From the NCBI GenBank assembly GCA_027460525.1, contig JAPZAS010000006.1:1-64000 (forward strand): DNA of 64,000 nucleotides. The letters are read 5' to 3'. The notes under the pieces are model-generated. The model saw nothing but the letters and a program-made list of their open reading frames with translations. It did no database searches and was not told where the DNA came from. This stretch comes from Candidatus Methanoperedens sp. (GTDB lineage Archaea > Halobacteriota > Methanosarcinia > Methanosarcinales > Methanoperedenaceae). Both the position numbers and the translations under genes were made by a program. Positions 25,315 through 33,491 of this stretch are shown in pieces. The number at the start of each line of letters is the position of its first letter. Within the stretch, counting starts at the first letter, position 1.

Positions 25315-25587
25315 ATGAAAATTGTTTTTATATTGCTGGTGCTTATACTCGCAGCATCAGTTTTAGGTTGTGTGAGCCCAAAATCACCTGAAGTAACACC
25401 CACTGCCACCCCGGTTGAAACACCCGCGCAGACACCCGTAAGTCCGACCGAAACACCTGTTTCTGCTGTAGCAACCCCGACCCCTTCAGGCAGTGACGAT
25501 TTCGGGACGCAGAATGACATTAATGCAATAGATTCGCTGGTTAACGATTCGAATATGGATATTCCCTTATCCGATGCAACAATCTAA
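25315..25587 (+). CDS. Small Thr/Pro-rich lipoprotein
   Basis: 90 aa. Signal sequence FILLVLILAASVLGC with an LGC lipobox at about residue 19. A TP-rich linker (TPTATPVETPAQTPVSPTET) is of the kind heavily O-glycosylated at archaeal surfaces. Short acidic C-terminus, no enzymatic domain. Follows the secreted coiled-coil gene after three bases. Confidence 0.8.
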   Translation: MKIVFILLVLILAASVLGCVSPKSPEVTPTATPVETPAQTPVSPTETPVSAVATPTPSGSDDFGTQNDINAIDSLVNDSNMDIPLSDATI

Positions 25588-25616
25588 GGTAAGCGCTTTG
25601 GAGTTTACCTTTTTTT
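25586..25616 (+). terminator. Terminator-like hairpin after the secreted operon
   Basis: AAGGTAA (25586-25592) pairs with TTACCTT (25605-25611), followed by a T-rich tract TTTTTTTATTTTTT. It sits directly at the stop of the lipoprotein gene and also serves the convergent gene ending at 25615. Confidence 0.6.
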
Positions 25617-25914
25617 ATTTTTTAATATTCGCCAGCAGCTCCTCTATTCCTTTAGCGTTAAGCCTGCACCTCTCCTCCTCCACCTCAGCATAGCACATTT
25701 TCACAAGATAATCAAGCTGGAACTTTAACTGGGTTTCACTTATGCCAAGTTCTTTCATAATTTCTTTCTTCGTTTTCCCAAAAGCTCCTATGGATTTGAC
25801 TATCCTTCTTCGAAGCGGATTTTCAAGCGCCTTGAACATCAACTGGTGGTCGTGAGGCGTTTTTGTCTCGCATGCATCAGGTTCTTCTTGTATTGAATCT
25901 ATCTCATCTTCCAT
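25615..25914 (-). CDS. ArsR-like winged-helix regulator
   Basis: 99 aa. A winged helix-turn-helix: HQLMFKALENPLRRRIVKSI, then KTKKEIMKELGISETQLKFQ as the recognition helix and VEEERCRLNAKGIEELL as the wing. The N-terminal 20 residues are acidic. Family-level call as ArsR-like; two Cys (in the head and in the wing) might sense redox or metal, but this is speculative. Confidence 0.75.
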   Translation of the reverse strand: MEDEIDSIQEEPDACETKTPHDHQLMFKALENPLRRRIVKSIGAFGKTKKEIMKELGISETQLKFQLDYLVKMCYAEVEEERCRLNAKGIEELLANIKK

Positions 25915-25995
25915 AATATCTCACCCGTTTTCAATTCTTTTGATTGACTTATATCTTTTGCGAATCCTTGTTATATAAAGTCTGGGTTACGCATA

Positions 25996-26187
25996 GTGAA
26001 TACAGAGCAGAAATCGGGGAATACAGAATCTAAGCAAGGTGAAAGTATTATTAAAGGGGGAGAAAATAGTTTAGCTGATAGCGAATTACTTAAAAGGCTG
26101 GATAGAGTTATCGAATTGTTAGAGCGTAATGGAGAACAGATGCAAAAGATAAATACGCTATTGGCTGATAAAAAAAATGCAAATTAA
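25996..26187 (+). CDS. Small coiled-coil protein
   Basis: 63 aa from GTG 25996, divergent from the ArsR-like gene. Polar N-terminus, then a heptad-like helix LLKRLDRVIELLERNGEQMQ. No family recognised. The leucine spacing and a clean frame support a real gene; the length makes it uncertain. Confidence 0.45.
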   Translation: MNTEQKSGNTESKQGESIIKGGENSLADSELLKRLDRVIELLERNGEQMQKINTLLADKKNAN

Positions 26188-26340
26188 ACGATTTTGACTG
26201 TATTCTGGCTGACTTCCTTGGCTGATCTAACTGGCTGCACATACACACTCACAAGTTTTAATTACTTTATAGTCATATACCTGGTTGTCATACCTTCGTA
26301 CACTAAAGGGTAAGGAGGCGATCGTACCCAATCAAGGTCT

Positions 26341-26372
26341 GCCCCGCCCCGCCCGAAGGGCGGCGGGCGGGC
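26341..26372. repeat. GC-rich hairpin
   Basis: GCCCCGCCCCGCCC, loop GAA, GGGCGGCGGGCGGGC, in an otherwise AT-rich region. One bulged base. Possibly a terminator for the small gene at 25996 or a mobile palindromic element. Confidence 0.6.
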
Positions 26373-26667
26373 TTTCCTTGTCCGTCCTAGAATATATAAA
26401 AGAAATGTGTACACAAAAAACAAATTTAAGTTTTAGCTGATATTTTTAATTATTGGATTTTATAAAGTGCTACAATTAGATTGTGTGTGCTACAACCTTT
26501 ATTTAAAATTTGATAATTTCCTGTGTAACGATGATTAAAAGAGCCGTGCTGGCTTTTTTTGTCCTGTTTGTACATCGTTAGCAGTAGGCTTTTACTCTCA
26601 GCTCTAATGATACTGATCTTGGCGAGATCTGTCTTCCTGGCTGTACAATTGTCCTATTTACCAGGTT

Positions 26668-26766
26668 GCTACCAGGCACAACAAAACAGCTACCCAGGCC
26701 AAACAGCTACCCAGGCCAAACAGCTACCCAGGCACAACAAAACAGCTACCCAGGCACAACAAAACA
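26668..26766. repeat. Tandem repeat, five units of 17-22 bp
   Basis: Units of GCTACCCAGGCCAAACA (17 bp, twice) alternate with a 21-22 bp form that carries an ACAACAAAACA end (three times). The 17-bp units are not multiples of three, so the array is unlikely to be coding. Copy number may vary between strains. Confidence 0.9.
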
Positions 26767-26992
26767 ACTATTAATTAATTAAAAATAGTCGACTGATAGC
26801 GATAAATCAAAAGTAAAAATCATATAAAAAGTCATGACATTAAAAATAACATTCTAAAAATAATAAACATCAAACACTAAAAAAACTAAAAAATCTAAAA
26901 AAACTCATGATAAAAAACAATAAAAAAATAGCTATCAGGCGGCTTAATCTAAAGGAATAATACGATAGATATCTCTTGATCAAGTGCGTTCC

Positions 26993-27022
26993 GAAGTCTG
27001 CAAAATTGCCTTTGCAGACTTC
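26993..27022. ncRNA. Perfect 12-bp stem-loop, possible RNA or recombination site
   Basis: GAAGTCTGCAAA and TTTGCAGACTTC flank the loop ATTGCC. The 3' arm overlaps a second hairpin, ACTTCC-ATAAC-GGAAGT (27018-27034), so two alternative structures are possible. It lies about 250 bases upstream of the XerA-like gene. Confidence 0.4.
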
Positions 27023-27276
27023 CATAACGGAAGTTTAGATCTAAAATCCTGATCTCTTTTTTACGGGACATCTTTCAATTAGTGCGCAGACATGCGCCGA
27101 GTCCATTAAACGTCTTTAGGCAGTCCGATACCCTCGTCCTGCCTATGGCAGGGGCTGTCTTGATAACTTCCCTCTCGTGATGCTCGTATTTTGCTATAAA
27201 TTAAAATAAAGCTTCATTATAAAAATAGCTCGAATTTATATAGATTGTTGATAATATTCTGAATAGGTGATTTATC

Positions 27277-28320
27277 ATGACCAACATAGAGACATATCTA
27301 AAACAATTAGAGACAGAAATGACAATAAGAGGGTTCTCAAAGAGGACGATGGATACATATCTTGGGTATAACAAAAGATTCTTAGACTATATAAAAAAAT
27401 CTCCGAATAAAATAAAAATTGATGATATAAAAATGTATATGAATTATTTAATAAGTGAAAGGGCTGTTTCCACTTCGGCAGTTAATGTTATTTTGGCATC
27501 TCTTGAATTTTATTATAATGAGGTATTAAAACGTAATATGCCGCACATAAACAGACCTAAGAGGTTACAAAAATTGCCAACTGTTCTATCTTGTGAGGAG
27601 GTTCAAAACATTATAGATAAAACCAAAAACCAGAAGCATAGATTAATTATTGAATTGCTTTATAGTTCCGGTCTAAGAGTTTCAGAACTTGTTAATTTAA
27701 AATTTTCTGACATTGATATAAAAGAGGGTGTCGGATGGGTGCGCAATGGGAAAGGTGGTAAGGATCGGATGTTTATAATTTCTAAAGAGCTTTGCAAGGA
27801 TTTGGAGGGATTTGCTTTACAGGATGGTCAGAATGAAGCAGGATGGCTTTTTTCTGGGGGGCAAAAGGAGTCTCCTTTATGGGAGCCGATGACTTCCGCC
27901 GCTGTTCAACAATTGGTGCTTCTGGCTGCCGGTCGGGCTGGCATAAATAAAAAGGTTCACCCCCATACCTTTAGACATTCCTTCGCAACCCATCTATTAG
28001 ATAGCGGGGAAGATATACGCAAGATTCAGGTCCTGTTAGGACATGAAAGTTTAGACACAACTCAACTATACACGCATGTATCGACTCGACAGATTATGGG
28101 GGTTGAAAATCCGTTAGATACGCTTCGTAGGAAAGCGCTTTCTGGAAAATCTGGGGATAATCCTTGTTATCCCCAGTTTTTTTATGCTTCCGATTGTGCC
28201 GAGATCAGTGCCGTCAAGCAGGAATGCCCTTGCCTTTTCAAGCTCAATCGCATGGTTGGCAAAAACCGGTCCGAGCAGCTCTTCATGTATGGATTCATTG
28301 AAAGGTATTCCTCCGCATAA
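27277..28320 (+). CDS. xerA: XerA-like tyrosine recombinase
   Basis: 347 aa. N-terminal SAM-like core-binding domain (residues 1-90), then the catalytic domain: ELLYSSGLRVSELVNLKFSD (first Arg), HPHTFRHSFATHLLDSG (HxxR), LLGHESLDTTQLYTHV (second His and Tyr nucleophile). Archaeal XerA proteins resolve chromosome dimers at dif and are usually about 280-290 aa, ending near the equivalent of ENPLDTLRR. Here about 60 residues extend beyond that point; these run antisense through the end of the phosphoesterase gene and across a terminator hairpin, so they look like read-through, not a real domain. Upstream lies a structured non-coding region. Confidence 0.88.
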   Translation: MTNIETYLKQLETEMTIRGFSKRTMDTYLGYNKRFLDYIKKSPNKIKIDDIKMYMNYLISERAVSTSAVNVILASLEFYYNEVLKRNMPHINRPKRLQKLPTVLSCEEVQNIIDKTKNQKHRLIIELLYSSGLRVSELVNLKFSDIDIKEGVGWVRNGKGGKDRMFIISKELCKDLEGFALQDGQNEAGWLFSGGQKESPLWEPMTSAAVQQLVLLAAGRAGINKKVHPHTFRHSFATHLLDSGEDIRKIQVLLGHESLDTTQLYTHVSTRQIMGVENPLDTLRRKALSGKSGDNPCYPQFFYASDCAEISAVKQECPCLFKLNRMVGKNRSEQLFMYGFIERYSSA

Positions 28321-28932
28321 CTCATTAAACGCAGGCATTATTATAACCTCTGGGTTCTTCAATCTGATATCGCCGTAATGTTCCTTGAGAGCTTTTTCAA
28401 TAAAATGCGTGCGTATCCATACCTCTTCCGAAACTGCATGACCAAGCGAATCCGTGAACCTTATCGTGGGATGATTATGGGACATCACAACATGTGATGC
28501 AGAAAGTAATTCCGCATCCGGCCATGTGTGACCGTGAAAATAACCCACATTGTCGAGCACAAAGCCCCTCATCCCGTGCACGGTTACATTCTCAGGCATA
28601 AGGTTCTCTATGTCGCCGTCATGGTTTCCAGGTACGATATCCACAGGCGCGGAAACAGATAATTCTTTCAGGAAGAGGGGAACCTCCTGCTTTTCCTGCC
28701 ATGAGGTTATGGGCACATTATGCTTGACATCCCCGAGCAGCACTATCCTGTCGGGCTTTACTTTTTCGATATAACCCCGGATTCGCACCTTCCTCTTCTC
28801 AATCTGGCTTGGAATTGAAAAGCCGCTCTGATAAAGCTCCCACTCGATGCCGAGATGGACATCCGCAATTACAAGCGTTTTAAAAGTATTCTCAACAACA
28901 AGGGCAGGTTCGTTTAATAAAGGGCTGATCAT
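28114..28932 (-). CDS. Archaeal metallophosphoesterase (MJ0037-like)
   Basis: 272 aa calcineurin-like phosphoesterase: VIADVHLGIEWELYQSG (DVHLG), RIVLLGDVKHN (GDVKH), VPGNHDGDIE (GNHD), GYFHGHTWPDAEL (GHT) and the metal His. The family is an uncharacterised archaeal phosphatase/nuclease often found beside DNA repair and replication genes. Here it follows the RPA-associated gene after two bases and is likely cotranscribed with the RPA operon. About 207 bases of its 3' end overlap the tail of the convergent recombinase frame. Confidence 0.87.
   Translation of the reverse strand: MISPLLNEPALVVENTFKTLVIADVHLGIEWELYQSGFSIPSQIEKRKVRIRGYIEKVKPDRIVLLGDVKHNVPITSWQEKQEVPLFLKELSVSAPVDIVPGNHDGDIENLMPENVTVHGMRGFVLDNVGYFHGHTWPDAELLSASHVVMSHNHPTIRFTDSLGHAVSEEVWIRTHFIEKALKEHYGDIRLKNPEVIIMPAFNELCGGIPFNESIHEELLGPVFANHAIELEKARAFLLDGTDLGTIGSIKKLGITRIIPRFSRKRFPTKRI
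28151..28183. terminator. Hairpin terminator inside the xerA/phosphoesterase overlap
   Basis: CTGGGGATAA and TTATCCCCAG form a perfect 10-bp stem around TCCTTG, followed on the plus strand by TTTTTTT. It is placed just after where the conserved XerA domain ends, implying that recombinase transcription stops here. Confidence 0.7.
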
Positions 28933-28934
28933 TC

Positions 28935-30002
28935 CTATACCTTACGAAGCACCCCGATTTTGGGCTCATAGCATCTTCCTTCAGCCATAAGCTCTTTGAT
29001 AGACGACTCCACCAATTCAGCGTCAAGACCTGCCGATTGTGCAGTTTCAACCACCATGGAATAAGATGTGCCCTTGCCAGTATCCAGTTTATCAATTATT
29101 GCTGCAAGTACTTCTTTTGGCTGTGTCTGGGCGGTTTCATCGGTCTTGCTTTCCGCTTCTGCACCTCTTATTTCCTCTTTTTGTTCAGGCTTTTCGGCAG
29201 GCTGCTCTTGGAATCTGCGTTCATCGGCGTCGTGCCCGCCGTTATGCATAGACACGTATGCCTGCGGGGATACGTGGATGCGCCCTCCCGAGGCGCGACT
29301 CGGGGCGTTTATCTGCGGTTCTTTCTGCTTTTCAACTTCCTGGGTGGTAACGCTCTCGGATGCCACAGTCCCAATAGCATGAATTAATGCGGTTTTAAGC
29401 TCCTGAATGATTTTAGCCAGGTTTTTATAATGTTGAACCGCCCGCACCCCACCATCCGCAAGCACAGGATTTGTTCCCTTCTTCAGCAAAAGCTCCTTCA
29501 ATTCATTTCCAGATAAACCCGAGTCCAATACCTCTCCCATGGTTCTGATGCGCAGGAGCGTTTGTTCCGCCGTATCAAGAACCCACCTGTCCCTGAGCTT
29601 TTCATCCGCGGTATTCATTTCCTCAGGTCTAATCGAAATATACACACTGCCGTCCTCGGGTTCATATTTTCTTGCCTTGCCAACTATCGCCACGTAAGCA
29701 GGAACCTGCAGTCCGGATAAAAAAATAGCGGCTTCGGGCTGGTACTGCCCTGCATATACCGTGAACACGCCTGTGGGGTCGGCTACGCGCGCCCGCCACA
29801 AGTTATTCTCCTTGCCGATGTTCTCGACTTCCGTGACCACACCCACAATAAAAAGACGGTTGCACTTTACCCCGGTGGGTGTAATGATATAATTCGGCGC
29901 CCTCTCATCCCCTTCACTGATATAGAGATTTGACCTGTTAAACTCATGTGCGAAGATGCGCCATGCAACTTCCCTGTCCATCATCTTTTCCCTCTTTTCC
30001 AT
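28935..30002 (-). CDS. RPA-associated OB-fold protein (COG3390)
   Basis: 355 aa. The N-terminal OB fold (VKCNRLFIVGVVTEVENIGK, RARVADPTGVFTVYAGQYQP) binds single-stranded DNA or RPA. A helical linker follows, then a low-complexity E/Q/K-rich stretch (about 220-290), and a winged-helix-like C-terminus (AAIIDKLDTGKGTSYSMVVE, LMAEGRCYEPKIGVLRKV). The gene pairs with RPA41 (one-base gap) as in other Euryarchaeota. Residues about 230-262 are encoded by a palindromic repeat plus ATCTGCG-type elements inserted in frame in the linker. Confidence 0.88.
   Translation of the reverse strand: MEKREKMMDREVAWRIFAHEFNRSNLYISEGDERAPNYIITPTGVKCNRLFIVGVVTEVENIGKENNLWRARVADPTGVFTVYAGQYQPEAAIFLSGLQVPAYVAIVGKARKYEPEDGSVYISIRPEEMNTADEKLRDRWVLDTAEQTLLRIRTMGEVLDSGLSGNELKELLLKKGTNPVLADGGVRAVQHYKNLAKIIQELKTALIHAIGTVASESVTTQEVEKQKEPQINAPSRASGGRIHVSPQAYVSMHNGGHDADERRFQEQPAEKPEQKEEIRGAEAESKTDETAQTQPKEVLAAIIDKLDTGKGTSYSMVVETAQSAGLDAELVESSIKELMAEGRCYEPKIGVLRKV
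29214..29316. repeat. Composite repeat inserted in a coding region (palindromic copy B)
   Basis: Bounded by ATCTGCGTTCATC at one end and GTTTATCTGCGG at the other, with the palindromic core (CCCGAGGCGCGACTCGGG) at 29288-29305. The core plus flanks match the copy at 9204-9243 almost exactly, inverted. It keeps the reading frame, adding a peptide that contains NAPSRASGGRIH. Confidence 0.8.
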
Positions 30003-30003
30003 G

Positions 30004-31266
30004 TCACCCCGCCCTGCCCAGAAGCATGGCTGCTTTTTCTTTGTTCATATCAAGGGGCTCCCACACATCACTTGCTACAAGCGTGCTCCCGAATTCGCCT
30101 TTTGAGGTATTACCCCTTGCTGCGAGCATTTTCCCGACAAGTTTCTTTTTGATTTCGTCTTCCACAGCTTTCTGGGACATCGCCGCCTTTGCAATGTTCT
30201 GCGCATCTTCTATGGTATATCCGCATATCTTTTGTGTAAGGGGTGCGTCAAGAACAAGTGTCAATGCTCCTGTTCCGTCATCGATTATGGCTTTAATCCG
30301 CATATCCATTTTTTCATCCACTTTGCCATGAACCCTGCAGATGCCTTTTTGAATAACCCTCGAACACTCAGGGCAGCGGGCTACCAATCCAGAACCCGGT
30401 CTGATGGAGAGGATGTTGCCTTCGATAATAATGTCATAGGCCCCGTCTTTGCCTGCAATATCTCCTATGCTGACCTTGCCGATTACTTTGTATTCGATTT
30501 TCTTATCAAGCTTTATTACCTGGCTGGTTTCATTTATATTCAGGGTAGGAACGCCCCGGAATGACCGCACGTAGGCGTTTTTTACCTCAACTGCACTTCC
30601 AGCCGCAAGTTCAGGCAATACTATCCACGCAGTAAATGGAAGTTTGGTATCATCATCTGCAGCAATACCGCTTAGAATTTTTTTAGTGCCGTCCTTTGTA
30701 TTGATTTCGCGCGATTCGATGTTCAAGATAGTGAACTCGGTATGGACATTTATATCTCCATCCTTTAATTCTCCAAGTTTTCTTACCTCGCTTTCCTGGA
30801 CTATCTGGATTTTTGAGGTAAGCTTTGTGACTTTTGACCTGTTCCCGAAATTTATCTCAGGTCGCTCCTGCCAGTTTCTCACATAAGCCTGCGCGATCTT
30901 TATTACATCGCCCACATTCAGGTCGAAATCATGCCATGCAGTAAAACTTCTCGCAGCTGTCTCGTCGCTTATAGTTCCGGAAAAAACCGTCTTTTCATTA
31001 TTTTTTACATTTACGGTTTTTTTGCTAATTTCCAGTATCTGCCCGGTAATCTCGATATTGCGGTCTCCGATTTGTATATCCTTTAGTTTCTTCTCTTTAC
31101 TCTTTTCCGACCCGCCGTATTTCTTAATCAGGCTTCTCTTCGCTTCGCTCAGCGGTACCCGGTATTCAAGCAGCTTTTTTAAATCCGCTATAATATTACT
31201 TTCGTCTATTTCATTATCAAGCGCCCTTTTTATTTCTTCGATATGGGGCGCAAATTCAGTCTCCAT
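30004..31266 (-). CDS. rpa41: Replication protein A, RPA41-type large subunit
   Basis: 420 aa single-stranded DNA-binding protein with at least three OB folds (around residues 60-150, 165-255 and 265-370). The C-terminal zinc finger is CPECSRVIQKGICRVHG. OB strand patterns repeat as FTAWHDFDLNVGDVIKIAQA and FTAWIVLPELAAGSAVEVKN. It coats DNA in replication and repair. ATG 31266 is chosen: AAGGAGG lies 5 bases upstream, while the longer frame starting at 31302 has none. The partner gene follows after one base. Confidence 0.92.
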   Translation of the reverse strand: METEFAPHIEEIKRALDNEIDESNIIADLKKLLEYRVPLSEAKRSLIKKYGGSEKSKEKKLKDIQIGDRNIEITGQILEISKKTVNVKNNEKTVFSGTISDETAARSFTAWHDFDLNVGDVIKIAQAYVRNWQERPEINFGNRSKVTKLTSKIQIVQESEVRKLGELKDGDINVHTEFTILNIESREINTKDGTKKILSGIAADDDTKLPFTAWIVLPELAAGSAVEVKNAYVRSFRGVPTLNINETSQVIKLDKKIEYKVIGKVSIGDIAGKDGAYDIIIEGNILSIRPGSGLVARCPECSRVIQKGICRVHGKVDEKMDMRIKAIIDDGTGALTLVLDAPLTQKICGYTIEDAQNIAKAAMSQKAVEDEIKKKLVGKMLAARGNTSKGEFGSTLVASDVWEPLDMNKEKAAMLLGRAG

Positions 31267-31378
31267 GAAGCCTCCTTCTTTGATGAACCCAAAAACATTC
31301 ATTCTTTTTTAGACGGGTTCATCAAACTGACCGATGGAATAAGACTATAAAGGTAGTAAAAGATAAAAAACCATCGGA

Positions 31379-32155
31379 TTATTTACTCAGATCCACAACC
31401 TCGTAGTTCAAGCCTTCGGATTCAAGCCTGTTGAGCAGGGACGGTATTTCCTCATCCACAGAAACCACAAGCGAGGAGAGACCGTGAAAAGCCGCCTCCA
31501 CAACTGATTCTTTTGCCCCGAAGAGAATGTTGGGCGCAATATTTATTTTACGAAGGGAGATCAGAGCTTCGACCCCGAGCGCTGCGATATACGGCTTCCC
31601 CTTCGAAAGTTTTTTCAGAATATCGTAATCCACGTTTCGAGAGCCCCCTCTTTCAACTCTCGGTATTTTGCAGATGGTTATATTAACCTCGGGCAGGCTT
31701 ATCATCCCTTTCAAATCAGTCACTCCCACCTCTTCTCCCTCCATGGCATCTGACATGGTAATGCCCGCCACATCACCTTCTCCTCTGCCTGCATATAGCA
31801 AGCCATTCTCCATCCAGAGCGAGACCTTCTGCCCTTTATCAAGTCCTTCCGTAGCTATAGCTGTCGCAACGGATATATGGCTCACTACATCTTCCATCAC
31901 AAACCGCGCGTATTTTTTCAATTCCTGCGCCCTTTCAAGCACCCACTCCACACCCTTCTTGGTAACACGATATCTCACGCGTCCATCCGAGTACAGGAAA
32001 CCATCAGAAACAAGTTCCTTGATATATTCCGACACAGCCTGAGGTGTTATGCCGATCTTATATGCAATCTCTTTCTGCATAACATCGGGCTGGTGTGCGG
32101 CTATTTCAACAAGTATCTGGAATTTGGTGATTTCTTTTTTACTCCGAAGTATCAT
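31379..32155 (-). CDS. Winged-helix transcriptional regulator with ligand-type domain
   Basis: 258 aa. Residues 1-75 form a winged HTH: KFQILVEIAAHQPDVMQKEI, then AYKIGITPQAVSEYIKELVS and the wing RVRYRVTKKGVEWVL. The remaining 180 residues (VSLWMENGLLYAGRGEGDVA, ITICKIPRVERGG, FGAKESVVEAAFHGLSSLVV) look like a small-molecule or protein-binding domain conserved in methanogens, ligand unknown. Probably a single gene unit; the upstream intergenic space holds a palindromic repeat. Confidence 0.75.
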   Translation of the reverse strand: MILRSKKEITKFQILVEIAAHQPDVMQKEIAYKIGITPQAVSEYIKELVSDGFLYSDGRVRYRVTKKGVEWVLERAQELKKYARFVMEDVVSHISVATAIATEGLDKGQKVSLWMENGLLYAGRGEGDVAGITMSDAMEGEEVGVTDLKGMISLPEVNITICKIPRVERGGSRNVDYDILKKLSKGKPYIAALGVEALISLRKINIAPNILFGAKESVVEAAFHGLSSLVVSVDEEIPSLLNRLESEGLNYEVVDLSK

Positions 32156-32177
32156 AAAGGGTTAAGCCCCTTTATGA

Positions 32178-32204
32178 CGTCCCGAGTCACGCCTCGGGAG
32201 GGCG
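32178..32204. repeat. Dispersed palindromic repeat, copy C
   Basis: CCCGAGTCACGCCTCGGG plus AGGGCG, same core as the other copies, in the upstream region of the regulator ending at 32155. Confidence 0.85.
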
Positions 32205-32258
32205 TGTGCGCGGTGTAAACTGACGCAACAGTTTTTGATAAAACTTTCTTAAAGTTTT

Positions 32259-32768
32259 TCATTCGGTTTCTCCGAGCATTTCAATCCTCTGCCCTTTTAC
32301 TGCCAGGATTGATGATCGCCTTGCGACCGCGCGGATGAACATAATGCTTTTATCTACTACCCTCTGGAGCCCGTTCATCGACTGGTTGCCGCTCTTAACT
32401 TCTTTCTCGATTAAATCAAGATAGCTTCGCAATTCTTTGTCGTTCTTGAAAGTGACCATTATCAGGTCGCTTAAATCTTCAACAGAGCACTGGAAATTTA
32501 CCTGTACCTTGGAATAGGATGAGTGATACTCCTTTTCTGGCATTTTCCCTGGCTGCGGCATTCTCCATTTACTCTCCACAAATCCGCTCTTTTTCAGAAC
32601 GTCGAGGCTCTCATGTGGTTCAAACCCCACCTCTTTATCTATCTCTTCTTCAGTCTTCCAGCCATTTTGCAGGCACTCGAAAACTTTCTTGTGCGTATCC
32701 GAACCAAAGGCACGCAGAAGCGGAACAATGTCTGAAGGTTCATTAATAATACGAGTTCTCTTGCCCAT
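32259..32768 (-). CDS. ArsR-like regulator, archaeal type
   Basis: 169 aa. An N-terminal winged helix (FGSDTHKKVFECLQNGWKTE, EEIDKEVGFEPHESLDVLKK, SGFVESKWRMPQPGK) is followed by a helical region (about 90-150) likely used for dimerisation. The pattern matches conserved ArsR-type regulators of Methanosarcinales. No metal-binding cysteines are obvious, so an arsenic or metal role should not be assumed. Confidence 0.72.
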   Translation of the reverse strand: MGKRTRIINEPSDIVPLLRAFGSDTHKKVFECLQNGWKTEEEIDKEVGFEPHESLDVLKKSGFVESKWRMPQPGKMPEKEYHSSYSKVQVNFQCSVEDLSDLIMVTFKNDKELRSYLDLIEKEVKSGNQSMNGLQRVVDKSIMFIRAVARRSSILAVKGQRIEMLGETE

Positions 32769-32861
32769 GATAACATCTCTAAATACTAGCTATATTCTCT
32801 CAATACGAGTCTATATTATGTGTTCAAAATGGATAAACGTTTTGAAGAAGGGATATGTTAC

Positions 32862-33461
32862 TCACTTTTTGAGCTTCCAGTAATATAAAATAATCATAAT
32901 TACTGCTGCAACAACAATAATATCAAGCCCATTAAAAAACCCGATTATATTTTCCCAGGAAGGTCCGAGAGAGAAACCAACATATGCTAAAGCAAAGCAC
33001 CAGGGTAAAGAGCCAATGAAACTGAAGGTCACAAGCTTTTTTAAATCATACTTTCCTATGCCTGCTGGCAGGGATATAAAAGTGCGAACTACAGGGAGCA
33101 GCCTGGAAAAGAGAACTGCCCTGTCCCCGTATTTCCTGAACCAGGTTTCTGCAAGCTCTATGTGGCTGCTTTCAATGAACAGATACCTGCCGTATTTTTC
33201 TATGAAAGGCCTCCCCCCTTTCAGACCTACATAATATGAGATCAGCGAGCCTGCGGTGCAGCCAACTGCGCCCACAATGCTTATCAAAAACAGATCGAAT
33301 TTCTTCAGGTATGCCAGATAGCCTGCAAACGGCATCACAACCTCTGAAGGCACGGGAAGCGCGGCGCTTTCCAAAGTCATTAAAATAAAAACCCCGATAT
33401 ATCCGATGGAAGAGATAAACTGCGTAATGAAACCGGACAATAGCTCTGCAATCATAACCAC
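32862..33461 (-). CDS. DedA/SNARE-associated family membrane protein
   Basis: 199 aa with 5-6 hydrophobic segments and the DedA signatures LESAALPVPSEVVMPFAGYL, FGRF-type stretch KYGDRAVLFSRLLPVVRTFI, and SLPAGIGKYDLKKLVTFSFI with GSLPWC. DedA proteins act in membrane homeostasis and lipid-carrier flipping (undecaprenyl phosphate in bacteria); the archaeal substrate is not known. Length matches the family. Confidence 0.88.
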   Translation of the reverse strand: MVMIAELLSGFITQFISSIGYIGVFILMTLESAALPVPSEVVMPFAGYLAYLKKFDLFLISIVGAVGCTAGSLISYYVGLKGGRPFIEKYGRYLFIESSHIELAETWFRKYGDRAVLFSRLLPVVRTFISLPAGIGKYDLKKLVTFSFIGSLPWCFALAYVGFSLGPSWENIIGFFNGLDIIVVAAVIMIILYYWKLKK

Positions 33462-33491
33462 AGAATAGAAATGGACATTATTTAAAGGTTG

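Larger units (their letters stand above)
26188..27276. other. 1.1-kb non-coding structured region
   Basis: No convincing protein gene. Contents in order: a strong GC hairpin at 26341-26372, a tandem repeat at 26668-26766, an A-rich tract (about 26810-26930) bracketed by the inverted octamers CTGATAGC and GCTATCAG, a 12-bp perfect stem at 26993-27022 with a second overlapping hairpin (ACTTCC/GGAAGT) and a CCTGCC/GGCAGG hairpin near 27137. A TATA-like tract (ATTTATATAG, about 27235) precedes the recombinase gene. It may hold an RNA gene or recombination sites. Confidence 0.6.

Noticed and set aside
26668-26766. Possible CRISPR array
   Set aside because: Units are contiguous without unique spacers, so this is a simple tandem repeat. 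No cas gene lies in the window.
26559-26774. 71-aa frame across the tandem repeat
   Set aside because: Repeat units of 17, 21 and 22 bp do not keep frame, the encoded peptide changes register between units, and no ribosome-binding site or family similarity is seen.
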